Assembly: GCA_018058545.1 (NCBI GenBank)
Contig: JAGOZU010000004.1
Location: 1-64,000, forward strand
DNA from: Promineifilum sp.
Lineage (GTDB): Bacteria > Chloroflexota > Anaerolineae > Promineifilales > Promineifilaceae
Length of the DNA: 64,000 nt
Reading direction: 5' to 3'
Positions 8,435 through 17,225 of this stretch are shown piece by piece (within the stretch, counting starts at the first letter, position 1; the number at the start of each line of letters is the position of its first letter). The notes under the pieces were generated by a model, which did no database searches, had not been told where the DNA came from, and saw only the letters and a list, made by a program, of their open reading frames with translations. The translations under genes and the position numbers were made by a program.

Positions 8435-11400
8435 TTACGGCCCCGGTGTCAGGAAATCGACTGTGGCAAACTCATCGGCCGTCAGGCTGCCTTGCGGCGT
8501 GGTCGAAGGCGTTAGAGCGCTCAGCCATGCCTCCTGCTGCCCGGCTTCCGGCCAGACGAGGTCGATCACGCGGGTGTGGTTGGTGCTGCCGGCGGGCGCG
8601 CCACCGATGCGCCATTGCTCAGCCTTGGGGCTCACGTCACGGATGCGCAGCACGCCCCCGCTAGGGAACCCCTCCTGGCTCATCACCATCGCCGCATAGC
8701 GCCATGTTTCCGGCGTATCGCCCAGGATCGATTTGGGCACGCGAATGGTGACCTTCTGCTGCCCGGCGTCGGCGATGACCTGGAAGTCGGCCGGGCCGGC
8801 GATCTCCTTGGGGCCTTCGTCGCCCGGTGTGAAGATCTTCGACTCCCAGCCTTCCACCGTGATGGCATACTCCCAGCCGATACCCGCGGCCGCGGCCAGA
8901 TTCCGGCCCGGCAAAAACGCTCGCCCGCCTGAGTCACTGCCGTCCTGATCGATGTAGATATCGAAGGTCTGCAACGAGACCCCGTTAGGGCTGTCCCAGG
9001 CGTTATCTATCGGTCCCATCATGGTGAACCGGAAGACGATATTCTGCTCGTCCGTGCCCACCTGGAAGTTCGCGATGTCGAAATTGCCCGGCTTGAAGAC
9101 GGGATCGAGTGGATAGGTATAGGTCCCGGGGCCGGTATCGTCGCCCACGGGATCGCTTACTTCCAGCACGGGGATCGTCGTGCCCAGATCGGGGACGACC
9201 ATAACAGCGGGGCCGGATGACGGCATCCGGTCGATGACCGCCGTCTCTCCGCTGACAACCTCGCTGAAGAGCGCGCGCAGCATCAGCCTCGCGCCGACGT
9301 CGGCGTTACCCAGCCAGGCCAGCGGGACGGCGATCTCGATCGGCCCGCCCTCCCCCACAGCCATGCCCGCCGATACCTCTTCGGGGAAATCGAGAGCGGC
9401 GCGGCCGTCCGTCGCCGGGCCGGTAGCCACGAGCGTCCAGCCGTCTTCCGCAGCCACATAGCCGGTCGCGTTGCCCAGCACGCCACCGCTGAATTTCAAT
9501 ACCAGCAGCCTGTTGCTGCCAAAGCCAAGCAGGTCCCCGGTTTGCGAGAAGGCGTTCAACGGACCGCCGGCCGGCGTGCCCAGATAGAGACTGTGCAGCC
9601 CCTGGCCTGTGGGCAATTTGTATTCAGGATCGAGGGTGATTTTCAGATACAGGTTCCGGGCGTCGAAGCCATAGGCCAGCTCGCTGAATGGCGGCGCGCC
9701 GGTGGCCATCACGCCCCCTTCGGCCGCGTATAATCCAGCGGCATCCCATTCGCCATCACCGGCAACGCCGTCGACGACGGGGGTCATCAGGCCGGTGGGA
9801 GCGCGCTCGGCCGCGGCCGGCGTTTCGGGGATGATGGGTACGTCGAGTATGCGTGGCGGTTCCGCGCCCAGCGTCTGATAGACGGCCTTCAGCGTGTTAC
9901 GGAACTGCTGATCGAACGAACCGTCGTCGCCCGAACTCTGATCGGCTCCATACCACCAGAACCAGTCGGAGCCTTCGGCAATATACATCAGCGTGAAGGC
10001 TTCTTCCAGAGCCTCGGGCGTGACCGTATCGCGATTCCGGCCGGTGACATAAGTCTGCAAGTAGATGCGCGTCTCGCGCAGCAGATCCCAGGCGCGATTT
10101 TCTTCTTCCTCGCCAATCCAGGTCGAGAAGTCGCTGTTGATCCATGATCCGGCCCACAGATTGTGGATGCGCGGAAGATCGTCGTCGAGCGCCAGATATT
10201 CGCTCGGCGTGACGGTGATGATGCGGGGATCGTCGCTCAACCGCCGGTACAGCTCGTGCAGGAACTCCTTGCCGTCATTGTCGTAATGTTCCCAGGCGTT
10301 CTCGCCGTCCAGGATGACCGAGACCAGATGTGGCCCGGCTGGTATCTCGCCCTCGGCGTTGGGGCTTTGCAGGCGGCCACAGATGTTGTGGATGCGGTCG
10401 ATGAAGTCTTCGGCCGCGGCCGTGCCCGACACGCCTGAATAGGTGAAGCCCACCTTGTCGGAGATGATCAGATCGCGGAAGAGCATGGCCACCGGCCCGC
10501 CGTTCCGCCCCTGCACCACATAAGGTTGGTAGAGCTGGTCTGCCTCGACGACGACTTCGTTGCCGTCGCGGGTGAAGCTGTCCATGCCCAGGCTGCGCGC
10601 CAGCACGCCTTCGCTGCTGGCCATCCACTGGATGCCGTTGTCGGCAACCATGCTGACCATTTCCTGGGCCACCGAGCCTTCACTGGGCCACATGCCTCGC
10701 GGAGGTTGGCCAAAATGATCGACGTAGAGTTGCACCCCGCGCTCCACCTGGGCCACGGCATCCTGTCCCCAGCGGAACGGCTGGCTGGGCAGGGTCATGT
10801 CGGGTGTAGCGCGCAAGGCCAGATCGGTATCGACCAGCAGCGGCAAGATGGGATGGGCGAACGGCGTCATGGTAACTTCGATCTGCCCGTCTTCCTGCAT
10901 CTCGCGATGGATGGGAATGACTTCATTGATCAGGCGCAGATGCTCATCAAGGACGATCTGCTTATCCTCCTCGCTGAAGCCCGAGCCCTGCTCAACCAGC
11001 GTGGCCAGTGGTTCCTGGGCAAGCCAATCGGGGTCGGTCCAGGCCAGGTTGAACAACAGTTGCAGATCGCGGAAATCATCGACCGAGTAGACGCTCAGCG
11101 CGTCGCTACTGCCGTCGCGCAACTCCAGCAACTCCTGATAGCGCGGGAAGCGGGCGACGATCTTGCGGTTGGTGTCGAAGAAATGGTCGAGGATGAACTG
11201 TTTTTGCGCGTCATCCAAAGCCTCGGCCGGGATGATCGTATGTTCCCAATAGAGATCCGTCGCCCCGGCGCTCAGCGCGTCCAGCTGACGAATGAGGCTG
11301 GGCGTCAGGTTGAATGTGGCCTTGACATCGGGATATTCCCGCAAGGTGGCGGCCATATCGACGTAATCCTTGGTGGCATGCAGGCGGACCCAGGGTTTGG

Positions 11401-11689
11401 CGAAGACGCCCGTCTCCGGGTCCTGGAAATAGACCGGCTGGTGCTGGTGCCAGATGATCGCCAGATAGATCGGCTCCACACACAGGTCGGCCAGCGGCAC
11501 CGCTGTCGGCGCGGCCGTAGGTTGGGGCGGGACGGTGGCCGTCGGAGCCACGGTTGGGGCGGTCGTCGGCTCGGCTGTCGGCAAAGTAGCCTCGGCCGGG
11601 GCTTGCGTCGGCACGGCCGCCGGCTCCTGGCGGCAGGCGACGATGGTTACCAGCAGAATCATCAATAGTATGAAGCGATATGCGCGCAT
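8435..11689 (-). CDS. Large lipid-anchored GH57 glycosidase with C-terminal binding modules
   Basis: The 1084-residue product has a lipoprotein signal (TIVAC, Cys19) and a Thr/Pro linker to about residue 66. The GH57 barrel (about 70-540) shows IIWHQHQP (79-85, motif 1), GMWPSEGSV (motif 3 region) and FRDLIISDKVGF (motif 4, with the acid/base Asp region). The C-terminal part (about 640-1075) looks like two beta-rich modules. The last resembles the glucodextranase C-terminal module: DPVGDDTGPG at its start, then an IYIDQDG segment. It should hydrolyse alpha-glucans outside the cell and feed the nearby maltose-type importer. It is separated from malG by a terminator, so it has its own transcript. 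GH57 includes 4-alpha-glucanotransferases and amylopullulanases, and I cannot choose among these. Confidence 0.85.
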   Translation of the reverse strand: MRAYRFILLMILLVTIVACRQEPAAVPTQAPAEATLPTAEPTTAPTVAPTATVPPQPTAAPTAVPLADLCVEPIYLAIIWHQHQPVYFQDPETGVFAKPWVRLHATKDYVDMAATLREYPDVKATFNLTPSLIRQLDALSAGATDLYWEHTIIPAEALDDAQKQFILDHFFDTNRKIVARFPRYQELLELRDGSSDALSVYSVDDFRDLQLLFNLAWTDPDWLAQEPLATLVEQGSGFSEEDKQIVLDEHLRLINEVIPIHREMQEDGQIEVTMTPFAHPILPLLVDTDLALRATPDMTLPSQPFRWGQDAVAQVERGVQLYVDHFGQPPRGMWPSEGSVAQEMVSMVADNGIQWMASSEGVLARSLGMDSFTRDGNEVVVEADQLYQPYVVQGRNGGPVAMLFRDLIISDKVGFTYSGVSGTAAAEDFIDRIHNICGRLQSPNAEGEIPAGPHLVSVILDGENAWEHYDNDGKEFLHELYRRLSDDPRIITVTPSEYLALDDDLPRIHNLWAGSWINSDFSTWIGEEEENRAWDLLRETRIYLQTYVTGRNRDTVTPEALEEAFTLMYIAEGSDWFWWYGADQSSGDDGSFDQQFRNTLKAVYQTLGAEPPRILDVPIIPETPAAAERAPTGLMTPVVDGVAGDGEWDAAGLYAAEGGVMATGAPPFSELAYGFDARNLYLKITLDPEYKLPTGQGLHSLYLGTPAGGPLNAFSQTGDLLGFGSNRLLVLKFSGGVLGNATGYVAAEDGWTLVATGPATDGRAALDFPEEVSAGMAVGEGGPIEIAVPLAWLGNADVGARLMLRALFSEVVSGETAVIDRMPSSGPAVMVVPDLGTTIPVLEVSDPVGDDTGPGTYTYPLDPVFKPGNFDIANFQVGTDEQNIVFRFTMMGPIDNAWDSPNGVSLQTFDIYIDQDGSDSGGRAFLPGRNLAAAAGIGWEYAITVEGWESKIFTPGDEGPKEIAGPADFQVIADAGQQKVTIRVPKSILGDTPETWRYAAMVMSQEGFPSGGVLRIRDVSPKAEQWRIGGAPAGSTNHTRVIDLVWPEAGQQEAWLSALTPSTTPQGSLTADEFATVDFLTPGP

Positions 11690-11711
11690 AGACTTCCTCG
11701 AATTAAAGAAA

Positions 11712-11739
11712 AAGGGGTATATGATGATATACCCCCTTT
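11712..11739 (-). terminator. Intrinsic terminator of the mal operon
   Basis: The stem GGGGTATAT/ATATACCCC (11714-11722 with 11727-11735) has a 4-nt loop and reads into a T-rich tract on the minus strand. It lies about 56 bp past the malG stop and just upstream of the GH57 start. Confidence 0.85.
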
Positions 11740-11794
11740 ATTCAGACTTTTGGAAACCGGGCTGCTTCCGAGCGACCCGATTCCCGGGATCAAT

Positions 11795-12706
11795 TTATCC
11801 CTTCACCGACCCGGCCGTCAGGCCGCCGACGATGTAGTCCTGCAAGAGCAGATACACCGCCACCATCGGGATAGCGCCGAGAACCGCGCCGGCGGCGAAC
11901 GGCCCCCAGTCCTGGGAGTAGTTGTCGCCGATGAAGTTATACAGACCCAGCATCAAGGTATACTTGCTGGCGGACGTGATCATGACCCGCGGCATCAGAT
12001 AGTCGCTGTACGTGCCGAAGAAGGTCAGAATCATCGACACAACCAGGATCGGCCGCACCAGCGGGAACAACAGTTGCCAGAAGATCTGCCAATCCGACGC
12101 CCCATCGACCTTGCCCGACTCGTCGATCTCGCGCGGGACGGAGTCGAAGAAGCCTTTCATCAGCCAGACATTGATGCCCATCGCCCCGCCCATGTAGATC
12201 AGGATCAGCCCCCCGTGGGTGTTCAGGCCCAGAAACGGGATATAGGTGCCGATCTGCTGCAGGATGGAGAACAGGGCGACCATAGCCAGGATGGCCGGGA
12301 AGACCTGGATCAGCAGGATGAGCAGCAATAGCTTGCCACGGCTGGCCCAGCGGAAACGCGAGAAAGCGTAGGCCGACATCAGGGTGATAAGTCCCACCAG
12401 GATGGACGAGATAGCCGCGATCTTGAACGAGTTCCACATCCACAGCCAAAAGTCCTGGTTCAGAATGGTGCGATAATGTTCCAGCGTGGCCGGGGTAGGG
12501 ATCAATTTCTGCCCCGAGACGCTGCTCGTCGGGTTGACCGATGCGGATATCGTCCAGAGGATGGGAAAGAGCGAGAAGAACACGACGATGGCCGCGATGA
12601 TGTACTTGAAAAACAACGTTATGCGAAAACGCGCTTTCTTGCTATGCCGCCAATCTGGGGCAGTTTTGGCCGTAGAACGGCCTGCGGTATCGACTGTCGA
12701 GGTCAT
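11795..12706 (-). CDS. malG: Maltose-type ABC transporter permease MalG
   Basis: The 303-residue inner-membrane permease of the CUT1 sugar importer family has six predicted helices. It also has an EAA-type loop, IDESGKVDGASDWQIFWQLLFPL (about 197-219), the contact site for the ATPase. Its ATG overlaps the malF stop by four bases (12703-12706). The C-terminus ends GGLTAGSVKG, as in many MalG proteins. No malK-like ATPase gene is present in the window, so a shared ATPase elsewhere is likely. Confidence 0.93.
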   Translation of the reverse strand: MTSTVDTAGRSTAKTAPDWRHSKKARFRITLFFKYIIAAIVVFFSLFPILWTISASVNPTSSVSGQKLIPTPATLEHYRTILNQDFWLWMWNSFKIAAISSILVGLITLMSAYAFSRFRWASRGKLLLLILLIQVFPAILAMVALFSILQQIGTYIPFLGLNTHGGLILIYMGGAMGINVWLMKGFFDSVPREIDESGKVDGASDWQIFWQLLFPLVRPILVVSMILTFFGTYSDYLMPRVMITSASKYTLMLGLYNFIGDNYSQDWGPFAAGAVLGAIPMVAVYLLLQDYIVGGLTAGSVKG

Positions 12707-14310
12707 GCGTTTCCTACCTCCTCCCAGGTGCCCATGCGCTTGAATTGGAACAACGTCACAAAGATCATCAGCAGGAAGATAATAAAGGTGATGGCCGCCG
12801 CGTAACCGAGCTGCTGAGTCGATGAGCCGAAGGCCAGCTTAAAGACGTAGCTGATCAGAATGTCGGAGTGCCCGGCGGCCGTTGCCGTGCCGACCATGGG
12901 CGGCCCGCCGCTGTTGAACAGGTAGATGACGTTGAAGCTGTTGAAGTTGACGGTGAAAGACGAGATCAACAACGGGCCTACCGACACCAGCAGCAGCGGC
13001 AGAGTCAGGGCACGGAACTGCTGCCATGCGCTGGCTCCATCGATATCGGCCGCCTCGTACATATCGGTCGGAATGGCCTGCAACGCGCCGCTGCTGATCA
13101 GCATGAAGTAGGGATAGGCCAACCAGACATTGATGATAATCAGCGCCACCTTGACCCAAACCGGGTCGGCGAAGAATGGCGGCCAGCCCACGGGCTGATT
13201 GAATATAGCCTGGAGCGTGTTGGGCACGATGCCCTGCAACGGGTTCATCATGCCGCGCCAAACCAGCAAGGTGATGACCTGGGGCACGGCAAAGGGAATG
13301 ATGAGCAGTGACTTGATGATTTTCTGCCCCGGCATGGTGCGACCGAAGACTATGGCGATCATCAGTCCCAGCGAGAAGGACAGGAGCACGCTCAGCAAGG
13401 CGAAAGCCACCGTCCAGGCGAAGATCAGCAGGAGCGGCCCGCGATAGGTCGGGTCGGTCAGGAATTGGCGGTAGTTCTTCAGACCGACAGTGACCTGGAA
13501 GCCGGGGTTGAGGGTGGTGCCGTCCGGGGCAGTGAAGAAGCCGGTCGTCATATCGGCGGTGTAGACGATGTTGTCGCGCATATCCGTGATGCTGTCGGTC
13601 GCGGGATCGTAGACAAAACGCGGCTGAAGCTGGGCTGCCTGCCCCAGCCGGCCTGTCAGCTGCACCGCCGTCTCCTCGCGGCCGAACGAGAACTGGCTGA
13701 TGGCCGTAACATTACGCACCGTCTCAGCCCGCGTAAGCGCCGTCCATCCGGGTATACTGGCCGGTACGCCATCCTCATTCAGAGCGCCAGCCTTAATCTC
13801 CTCGGCAGTGAACTCCTCCCCGATGGTGGCGAAGAAGGTTCTGCCCTCCGGGCCGACGAGCCATAGCGCGTACTCCCCCGTATCGTTATTACGGAACACG
13901 GTGTAGTTCAATACCCCGCTCTCTTCGGGCAGAAAAGTCCGCGCCTCCAGGCTCTGGATAACCTGTGACTTGGGCAGAAGATGTCCCGTGCCGTAATTGG
14001 TGAAGGAGATGTAGATGGTGTAGGCGATGGGATAGACGGAAATCAGCATCATGAACGCCAACCCCGGAGACATCCAGCGCATTGGATAGGCGCCAGGGCT
14101 GAGAAAAATATAGTTGATGCCGACGGTGATGATTCCGATGACGATGGCTAACGGCCAAAACCCATCGGACAGAAGCAGGTAGATAAACAACAGAGAGAAT
14201 GCGGTGAAGATGACGAGGCCAAGAAGTCGCAGAAGGGTCCCGCCCGTCGTCAATGACCTTTCAGGCCGGGCGTTCGGTGGCTTATCGGGTCGAACCTCGA
14301 TAGCGGACAT
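12703..14310 (-). CDS. malF: Maltose-type ABC transporter permease MalF
   Basis: This is the partner permease of MalG, 535 residues from the start chosen here. N-terminal helices are followed by a large periplasmic insertion (about residues 115-265, MalF P2-loop-like) and then the conserved C-terminal permease domain. That domain has the EAA loop YEAADIDGASAWQQFRALTLP. I chose the ATG at 14310 because an ideal AGGAGG lies six bases before it. The in-frame ATG at 14328 would place that site inside the coding sequence. A palindrome of 14 bp per arm lies in the 196-bp gap to malE upstream. Confidence 0.92.
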   Translation of the reverse strand: MSAIEVRPDKPPNARPERSLTTGGTLLRLLGLVIFTAFSLLFIYLLLSDGFWPLAIVIGIITVGINYIFLSPGAYPMRWMSPGLAFMMLISVYPIAYTIYISFTNYGTGHLLPKSQVIQSLEARTFLPEESGVLNYTVFRNNDTGEYALWLVGPEGRTFFATIGEEFTAEEIKAGALNEDGVPASIPGWTALTRAETVRNVTAISQFSFGREETAVQLTGRLGQAAQLQPRFVYDPATDSITDMRDNIVYTADMTTGFFTAPDGTTLNPGFQVTVGLKNYRQFLTDPTYRGPLLLIFAWTVAFALLSVLLSFSLGLMIAIVFGRTMPGQKIIKSLLIIPFAVPQVITLLVWRGMMNPLQGIVPNTLQAIFNQPVGWPPFFADPVWVKVALIIINVWLAYPYFMLISSGALQAIPTDMYEAADIDGASAWQQFRALTLPLLLVSVGPLLISSFTVNFNSFNVIYLFNSGGPPMVGTATAAGHSDILISYVFKLAFGSSTQQLGYAAAITFIIFLLMIFVTLFQFKRMGTWEEVGNA

Positions 14311-14456
14311 AGATTTCCTCCTGGCCACGGGTTCCCGTCCCGCAGCCTGATTGTAAACCCTTCACGCCTCCCCGGGCGGGAGGCCGATGTCGCCATAAGC
14401 TCGCCACCCACCGGGTCCGATCGACCACGAGTGGGCGGCGAAGCCTAGTATATACG

Positions 14457-14495
14457 TTGACGGCGGTCTCGCCCAATGGGTGAGACCGCCGTCAA
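14457..14495 (-). promoter_or_regulatory. Stem-loop between malE and malF
   Basis: The perfect 14-bp arms 14457-14470 and 14482-14495 extend inward with further G:C pairs to a tiny loop. It begins 12 bp past the malE stop. No T-run follows on the minus strand, so it is more likely an mRNA-stabilising or partial-attenuation hairpin than a full terminator. It would let the binding protein be made in excess over the permeases. Confidence 0.7.
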
Positions 14496-14506
14496 GTCTG
14501 ACTGGA

Positions 14507-16261
14507 TTATTGACCGAGTGCGGTGATGATTTGCTGCTGCGCGGTCGTGAAAGCGTTCTCGGCCGTGTCGGCCCCTTGGGCGACCAGGACGATAGCGTTA
14601 CCCCACGCCTCCCAGACGGAGGACATTTCGGGGATGGCCGGCATCGGGTCGGCGTTCACACCGGCCTGGCCGAAGGCCTGGATGTACTCGTCATCCAGTT
14701 TCTCCAGCACCGGTACGAAAGCGGACGGACGCGGGTCGGTGTCATAGAAAGCCTGCATGACTTCCGGCGTGGCCACGAACTCGGTCAGGAAGATCTGGGC
14801 CAGGAGCGGGTCCTTGCTGAAAGCGCTGACCATGAAACCCTGGGCGCCCAGGAAGGGCTTGCCATCAACCGTCTCGGCGGGGATGTTGCAGATCTTGAAC
14901 GGGATGCCCGAATCGACGGTGCGCTGGGTTGCCCATGGGCCGGTGATTTGCATGGCCGAGGTGCCAGCCTCGAACATCTCGTGCTGGATGTCCCAGGTGA
15001 CGGCCGGCGGCTGCAATCCTTCTTTCACCATCGTCTCGAACCACTTCGCGGCAGCGATAGAGCCGGGGTCGCCAACGCCGACGTTGGTCGGGTCGTAGGC
15101 GCCCGCTTCGGTGCGGCCGAAGACGTAGCCACCAAAAGCGGTCTGGATCGGATAGAAGTGATACGGGTCGCCTTCCATACGGACGAAGCCGTACTTGGTG
15201 GCATCGGCCGCGTGCAGTTCGGCCGAGATGTCATGAACCTCGGTCCACGTCGCCGGGCACTCGGGCACCAGGTCGGTGTTGATGAAGAAGGCCACGTTCT
15301 CGGTCGCGTTCGGCAGGCCGTAGGTCTCGCCGTCATAGCTGAAGGCGCTGATGGAGGCCGGGGTGAACGAATCGGTCAGATCGCCCAGATCGATGGGGGA
15401 CAGGAGGCCACTGGTGACCAACTCGCCGAGCCAGTCATGGGCGCCGACGATGATGTCCGGACCTTCACCGGCCGGGCCGGCGATGAGGAAGTTGGAACGG
15501 ATATTGCCGAAACCGACTTCTTCGATCAGCAACTCGACGCCATACTCTTCCTCGAACGAAGCCTCGACCTGCTCCAGGGCGGGCTTGCGGGTGTTGTCGG
15601 CCCAGATGCGGATGACGGGGGTACCGGCCGCGGCCAGTTCCTGCGCACGGAGCGTGTTGACCACGGTCGGCGGGACGAGGACGGTGTCCACAACCTGGAT
15701 GACGCCATTGGAGGCCTCAACATCGGGGGTGGAGATGGAGATGTCGGCAACCTGCAACGGCTCGCCGGCCACGGTATCGATACGTCCGTCTTCGTCGCCG
15801 GTGATGTCAGCAGCCTTCAGAGCGCCATTGATGGCGTGATAGGGCAGCAGGCTGGCCATGAAGCCTCCCACGATGTTCTGGTCGGCAGCATCAAAGGCGG
15901 CATTGGTGGGCACAAACCAGGTCTGCGGGGAATCGGCCGCAGGATCGGCGATGCCGGCCGCGTTCATGGCTTCGACGAACTTGCTGAAGTTCGGATCGGT
16001 TGCCAACAGCTCGAGCATCGTCTTGCTGGTGTCGCTGGCCAGGGTTGGCGCTTCAACAACCGGAGCTTCGGTCGGTTCGGCCGGGGCCTCGGTCGGAGCA
16101 GGGGCCGGCTCATCGGTCGGGGCCGGGGCCGGAGCTTCGGTCGGAGCGGCCACGGGAACTTCCGTCGGGGCCGCCGTCTGGCCACCGCCGCAAGCCACCA
16201 GCGCAATGGCGCCGAGCAGCAGCAGGACCACTAACAGATATCGCTTGGAATTTTTCATCAT
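14507..16261 (-). CDS. malE: Maltose-type substrate-binding lipoprotein fused to a fasciclin (FAS1) domain
   Basis: The 584-residue product has three parts. First come a lipoprotein signal (ALVAC, Cys24) and a Pro/Ala/Thr linker to about residue 73. Second is a FAS1 domain (about 76-203) with the hallmarks TWFVPTNAAF, LLPYHAINGALKAADI and ASNGVIQVVDTVLVPP. Third is a complete CUT1 substrate-binding protein (about 213-584) with VIRIWADNTRKPALEQV, GPDIIVGAHDWLGELV and AMQITGPWA. It should capture maltodextrins outside the membrane for MalFG. FAS1 domains usually mediate adhesion or interact with glycans or matrix proteins. One on a transporter binding protein is unusual. It is the first gene of malE-malF-malG. 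Confidence 0.93.
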   Translation of the reverse strand: MMKNSKRYLLVVLLLLGAIALVACGGGQTAAPTEVPVAAPTEAPAPAPTDEPAPAPTEAPAEPTEAPVVEAPTLASDTSKTMLELLATDPNFSKFVEAMNAAGIADPAADSPQTWFVPTNAAFDAADQNIVGGFMASLLPYHAINGALKAADITGDEDGRIDTVAGEPLQVADISISTPDVEASNGVIQVVDTVLVPPTVVNTLRAQELAAAGTPVIRIWADNTRKPALEQVEASFEEEYGVELLIEEVGFGNIRSNFLIAGPAGEGPDIIVGAHDWLGELVTSGLLSPIDLGDLTDSFTPASISAFSYDGETYGLPNATENVAFFINTDLVPECPATWTEVHDISAELHAADATKYGFVRMEGDPYHFYPIQTAFGGYVFGRTEAGAYDPTNVGVGDPGSIAAAKWFETMVKEGLQPPAVTWDIQHEMFEAGTSAMQITGPWATQRTVDSGIPFKICNIPAETVDGKPFLGAQGFMVSAFSKDPLLAQIFLTEFVATPEVMQAFYDTDPRPSAFVPVLEKLDDEYIQAFGQAGVNADPMPAIPEMSSVWEAWGNAIVLVAQGADTAENAFTTAQQQIITALGQ

Positions 16262-16375
16262 TCTCCTCTACATTTTGGTTTTACAACAATCGCCGAGATG
16301 GCGATATGGCAAACAAATTAATCAGGATGGTTCAAAACGGCAGTATCTGCGATGAGATGCACCACCTCCATAAAA

Positions 16376-16402
16376 TCCCGCCCAGTGTTTGCCTGGCGGG
16401 AG
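16376..16402 (-). terminator. Terminator after the MarR gene
   Basis: The stem CTCCCGCCAG/CTGGGCGGGA (one bulged base) has a 7-nt loop and is followed by ATTTTAT on the minus strand. It lies 17 bp past the MarR stop and separates that gene from malE. The rest of the malE leader (16262-16375) shows a short ATCGCC/GGCGAT dyad and no clear promoter. Confidence 0.75.
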
Positions 16403-16418
16403 TATATCCAATTTCATG

Positions 16419-16874
16419 TTAAATAAGAATCGCGGCCGAAGGGCTGTTCAACTCTTCCGTCAGCGACCGGTTGAGATGGACGAGCGTGTCGGTGAACCGT
16501 TCGGCCATGCCGTTTTCCAGCGCCGTCAGCCGCAGCTCGATGTAGCCGCGATGGGCTTGCTCGACGCGCTCATGGAGGGCCGCCCCCGACTCCGTCAAAA
16601 AGAGTCGTTGGGCACGGCCATCACGTTCATGCGGCTGTCGCTCTACCAGCCCGTCGTTTTGCAATCCCTGCACCAGGCGAGTGATATTGCTTTTGTCGCA
16701 GAACATGCGTTGGCTTAAAGAACTGGGTGAGATGCCGGGCTCATTGGCAATGTGGGCCAGAGCGTAGTAGCGGGGTACGGTGAGCGCAAATTGCTCCAGA
16801 AACTGGCGATCTCCGAAATCAAGCAGCAGGAATGACTCCTTGATTAAATCATACAGACGCACTTTATCGCTCAT
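16419..16874 (-). CDS. MarR-family transcriptional regulator
   Basis: This 151-residue winged-helix repressor has SPSSLSQRMFCDKSNITRLVQGLQNDGLV (about 50-78, recognition helix region) and then RDGRAQRLFLTESG (wing), as in MarR proteins. A GGGGGC box lies close to the ATG at 16874. An upstream TTG start (16898) would overlap the palindrome 16897-16914, so the ATG is preferred. It is tandem with malE but separated by a terminator. A role in controlling mal genes is only positional. The inducer is unknown. Confidence 0.88.
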   Translation of the reverse strand: MSDKVRLYDLIKESFLLLDFGDRQFLEQFALTVPRYYALAHIANEPGISPSSLSQRMFCDKSNITRLVQGLQNDGLVERQPHERDGRAQRLFLTESGAALHERVEQAHRGYIELRLTALENGMAERFTDTLVHLNRSLTEELNSPSAAILI

Positions 16875-16896
16875 GCCCCCATGTCCTAACGGATAC

Positions 16897-16914
16897 AAGT
16901 TGACACTGCAACTT
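16897..16914. promoter_or_regulatory. Candidate MarR operator
   Basis: The perfect inverted repeat AAGTTG-N6-CAACTT (18 bp) lies 23 bp before the MarR ATG. Size and symmetry match typical MarR dimer sites, which suggests autorepression. Confidence 0.5.
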
Positions 16915-16987
16915 TATCACAGGCTGACAAGGCTGTCAATGGGGATTTTGGGAACATTTGAATCGGCAATATCCGCAGATCAGTTCA

Positions 16988-17016
16988 TTGACATTCCCGA
17001 TCGCATCTGGTAATAT
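16988..17016 (+). promoter_or_regulatory. Sigma70-type promoter of tRNA-Asp
   Basis: TTGACA (16988-16993), a 17-bp spacer and TAATAT (17011-17016) place transcription start about 8 bp before the tRNA gene. Confidence 0.85.
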
Positions 17017-17030
17017 CCGGTCTCACGCAT

Positions 17031-17103
17031 GGGGGCGTGGTGTAGCGGTTAACACGTCGGCCTGTCAAGCCGAAGATCGCGGGTTCGATCCCCGTCGCTC
17101 CCG
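17031..17103 (+). tRNA. tRNA-Asp (anticodon GTC)
   Basis: The cloverleaf can be drawn by hand. The acceptor is GGGGGCG/CGCTCCC (one G:T), the anticodon loop is CTGTCAA with GTC, and the T-arm is GCGGG-TTCGATC-CCCGT. The discriminator is G17103. CCA is not encoded. Confidence 0.96.
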
Positions 17104-17117
17104 TACCCATAGCCGTG

Positions 17118-17147
17118 AAAGGCCAATCCGAAAGGGTTGGCCTTTTT
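17118..17147 (+). terminator. Terminator of tRNA-Asp
   Basis: A 12-bp stem (17118-17129 with 17134-17145, one T:G pair) closes a GAAA tetraloop and is followed by a T-run. It lies 15 bp past the tRNA. Confidence 0.9.
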
Positions 17148-17225
17148 GTTTGGTATGAATTGGCCCATGACCGCCCGCTTGCGGCCGCCCCACAACCGGA
17201 TAACATAGGCCGAAAGGAGAGAGCC

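Noticed and set aside
10526-11668. 380-codon plus-strand frame opposite the GH57 gene
   Set aside because: Antisense to a recognised GH57 protein. No motif.
14480-16234. Long plus-strand open frame (584 codons) opposite malE
   Set aside because: It mirrors the FAS1-MalE gene. The translation is low-complexity Gly/Arg/Asp-rich with no motif. High GC leaves antisense frames open.
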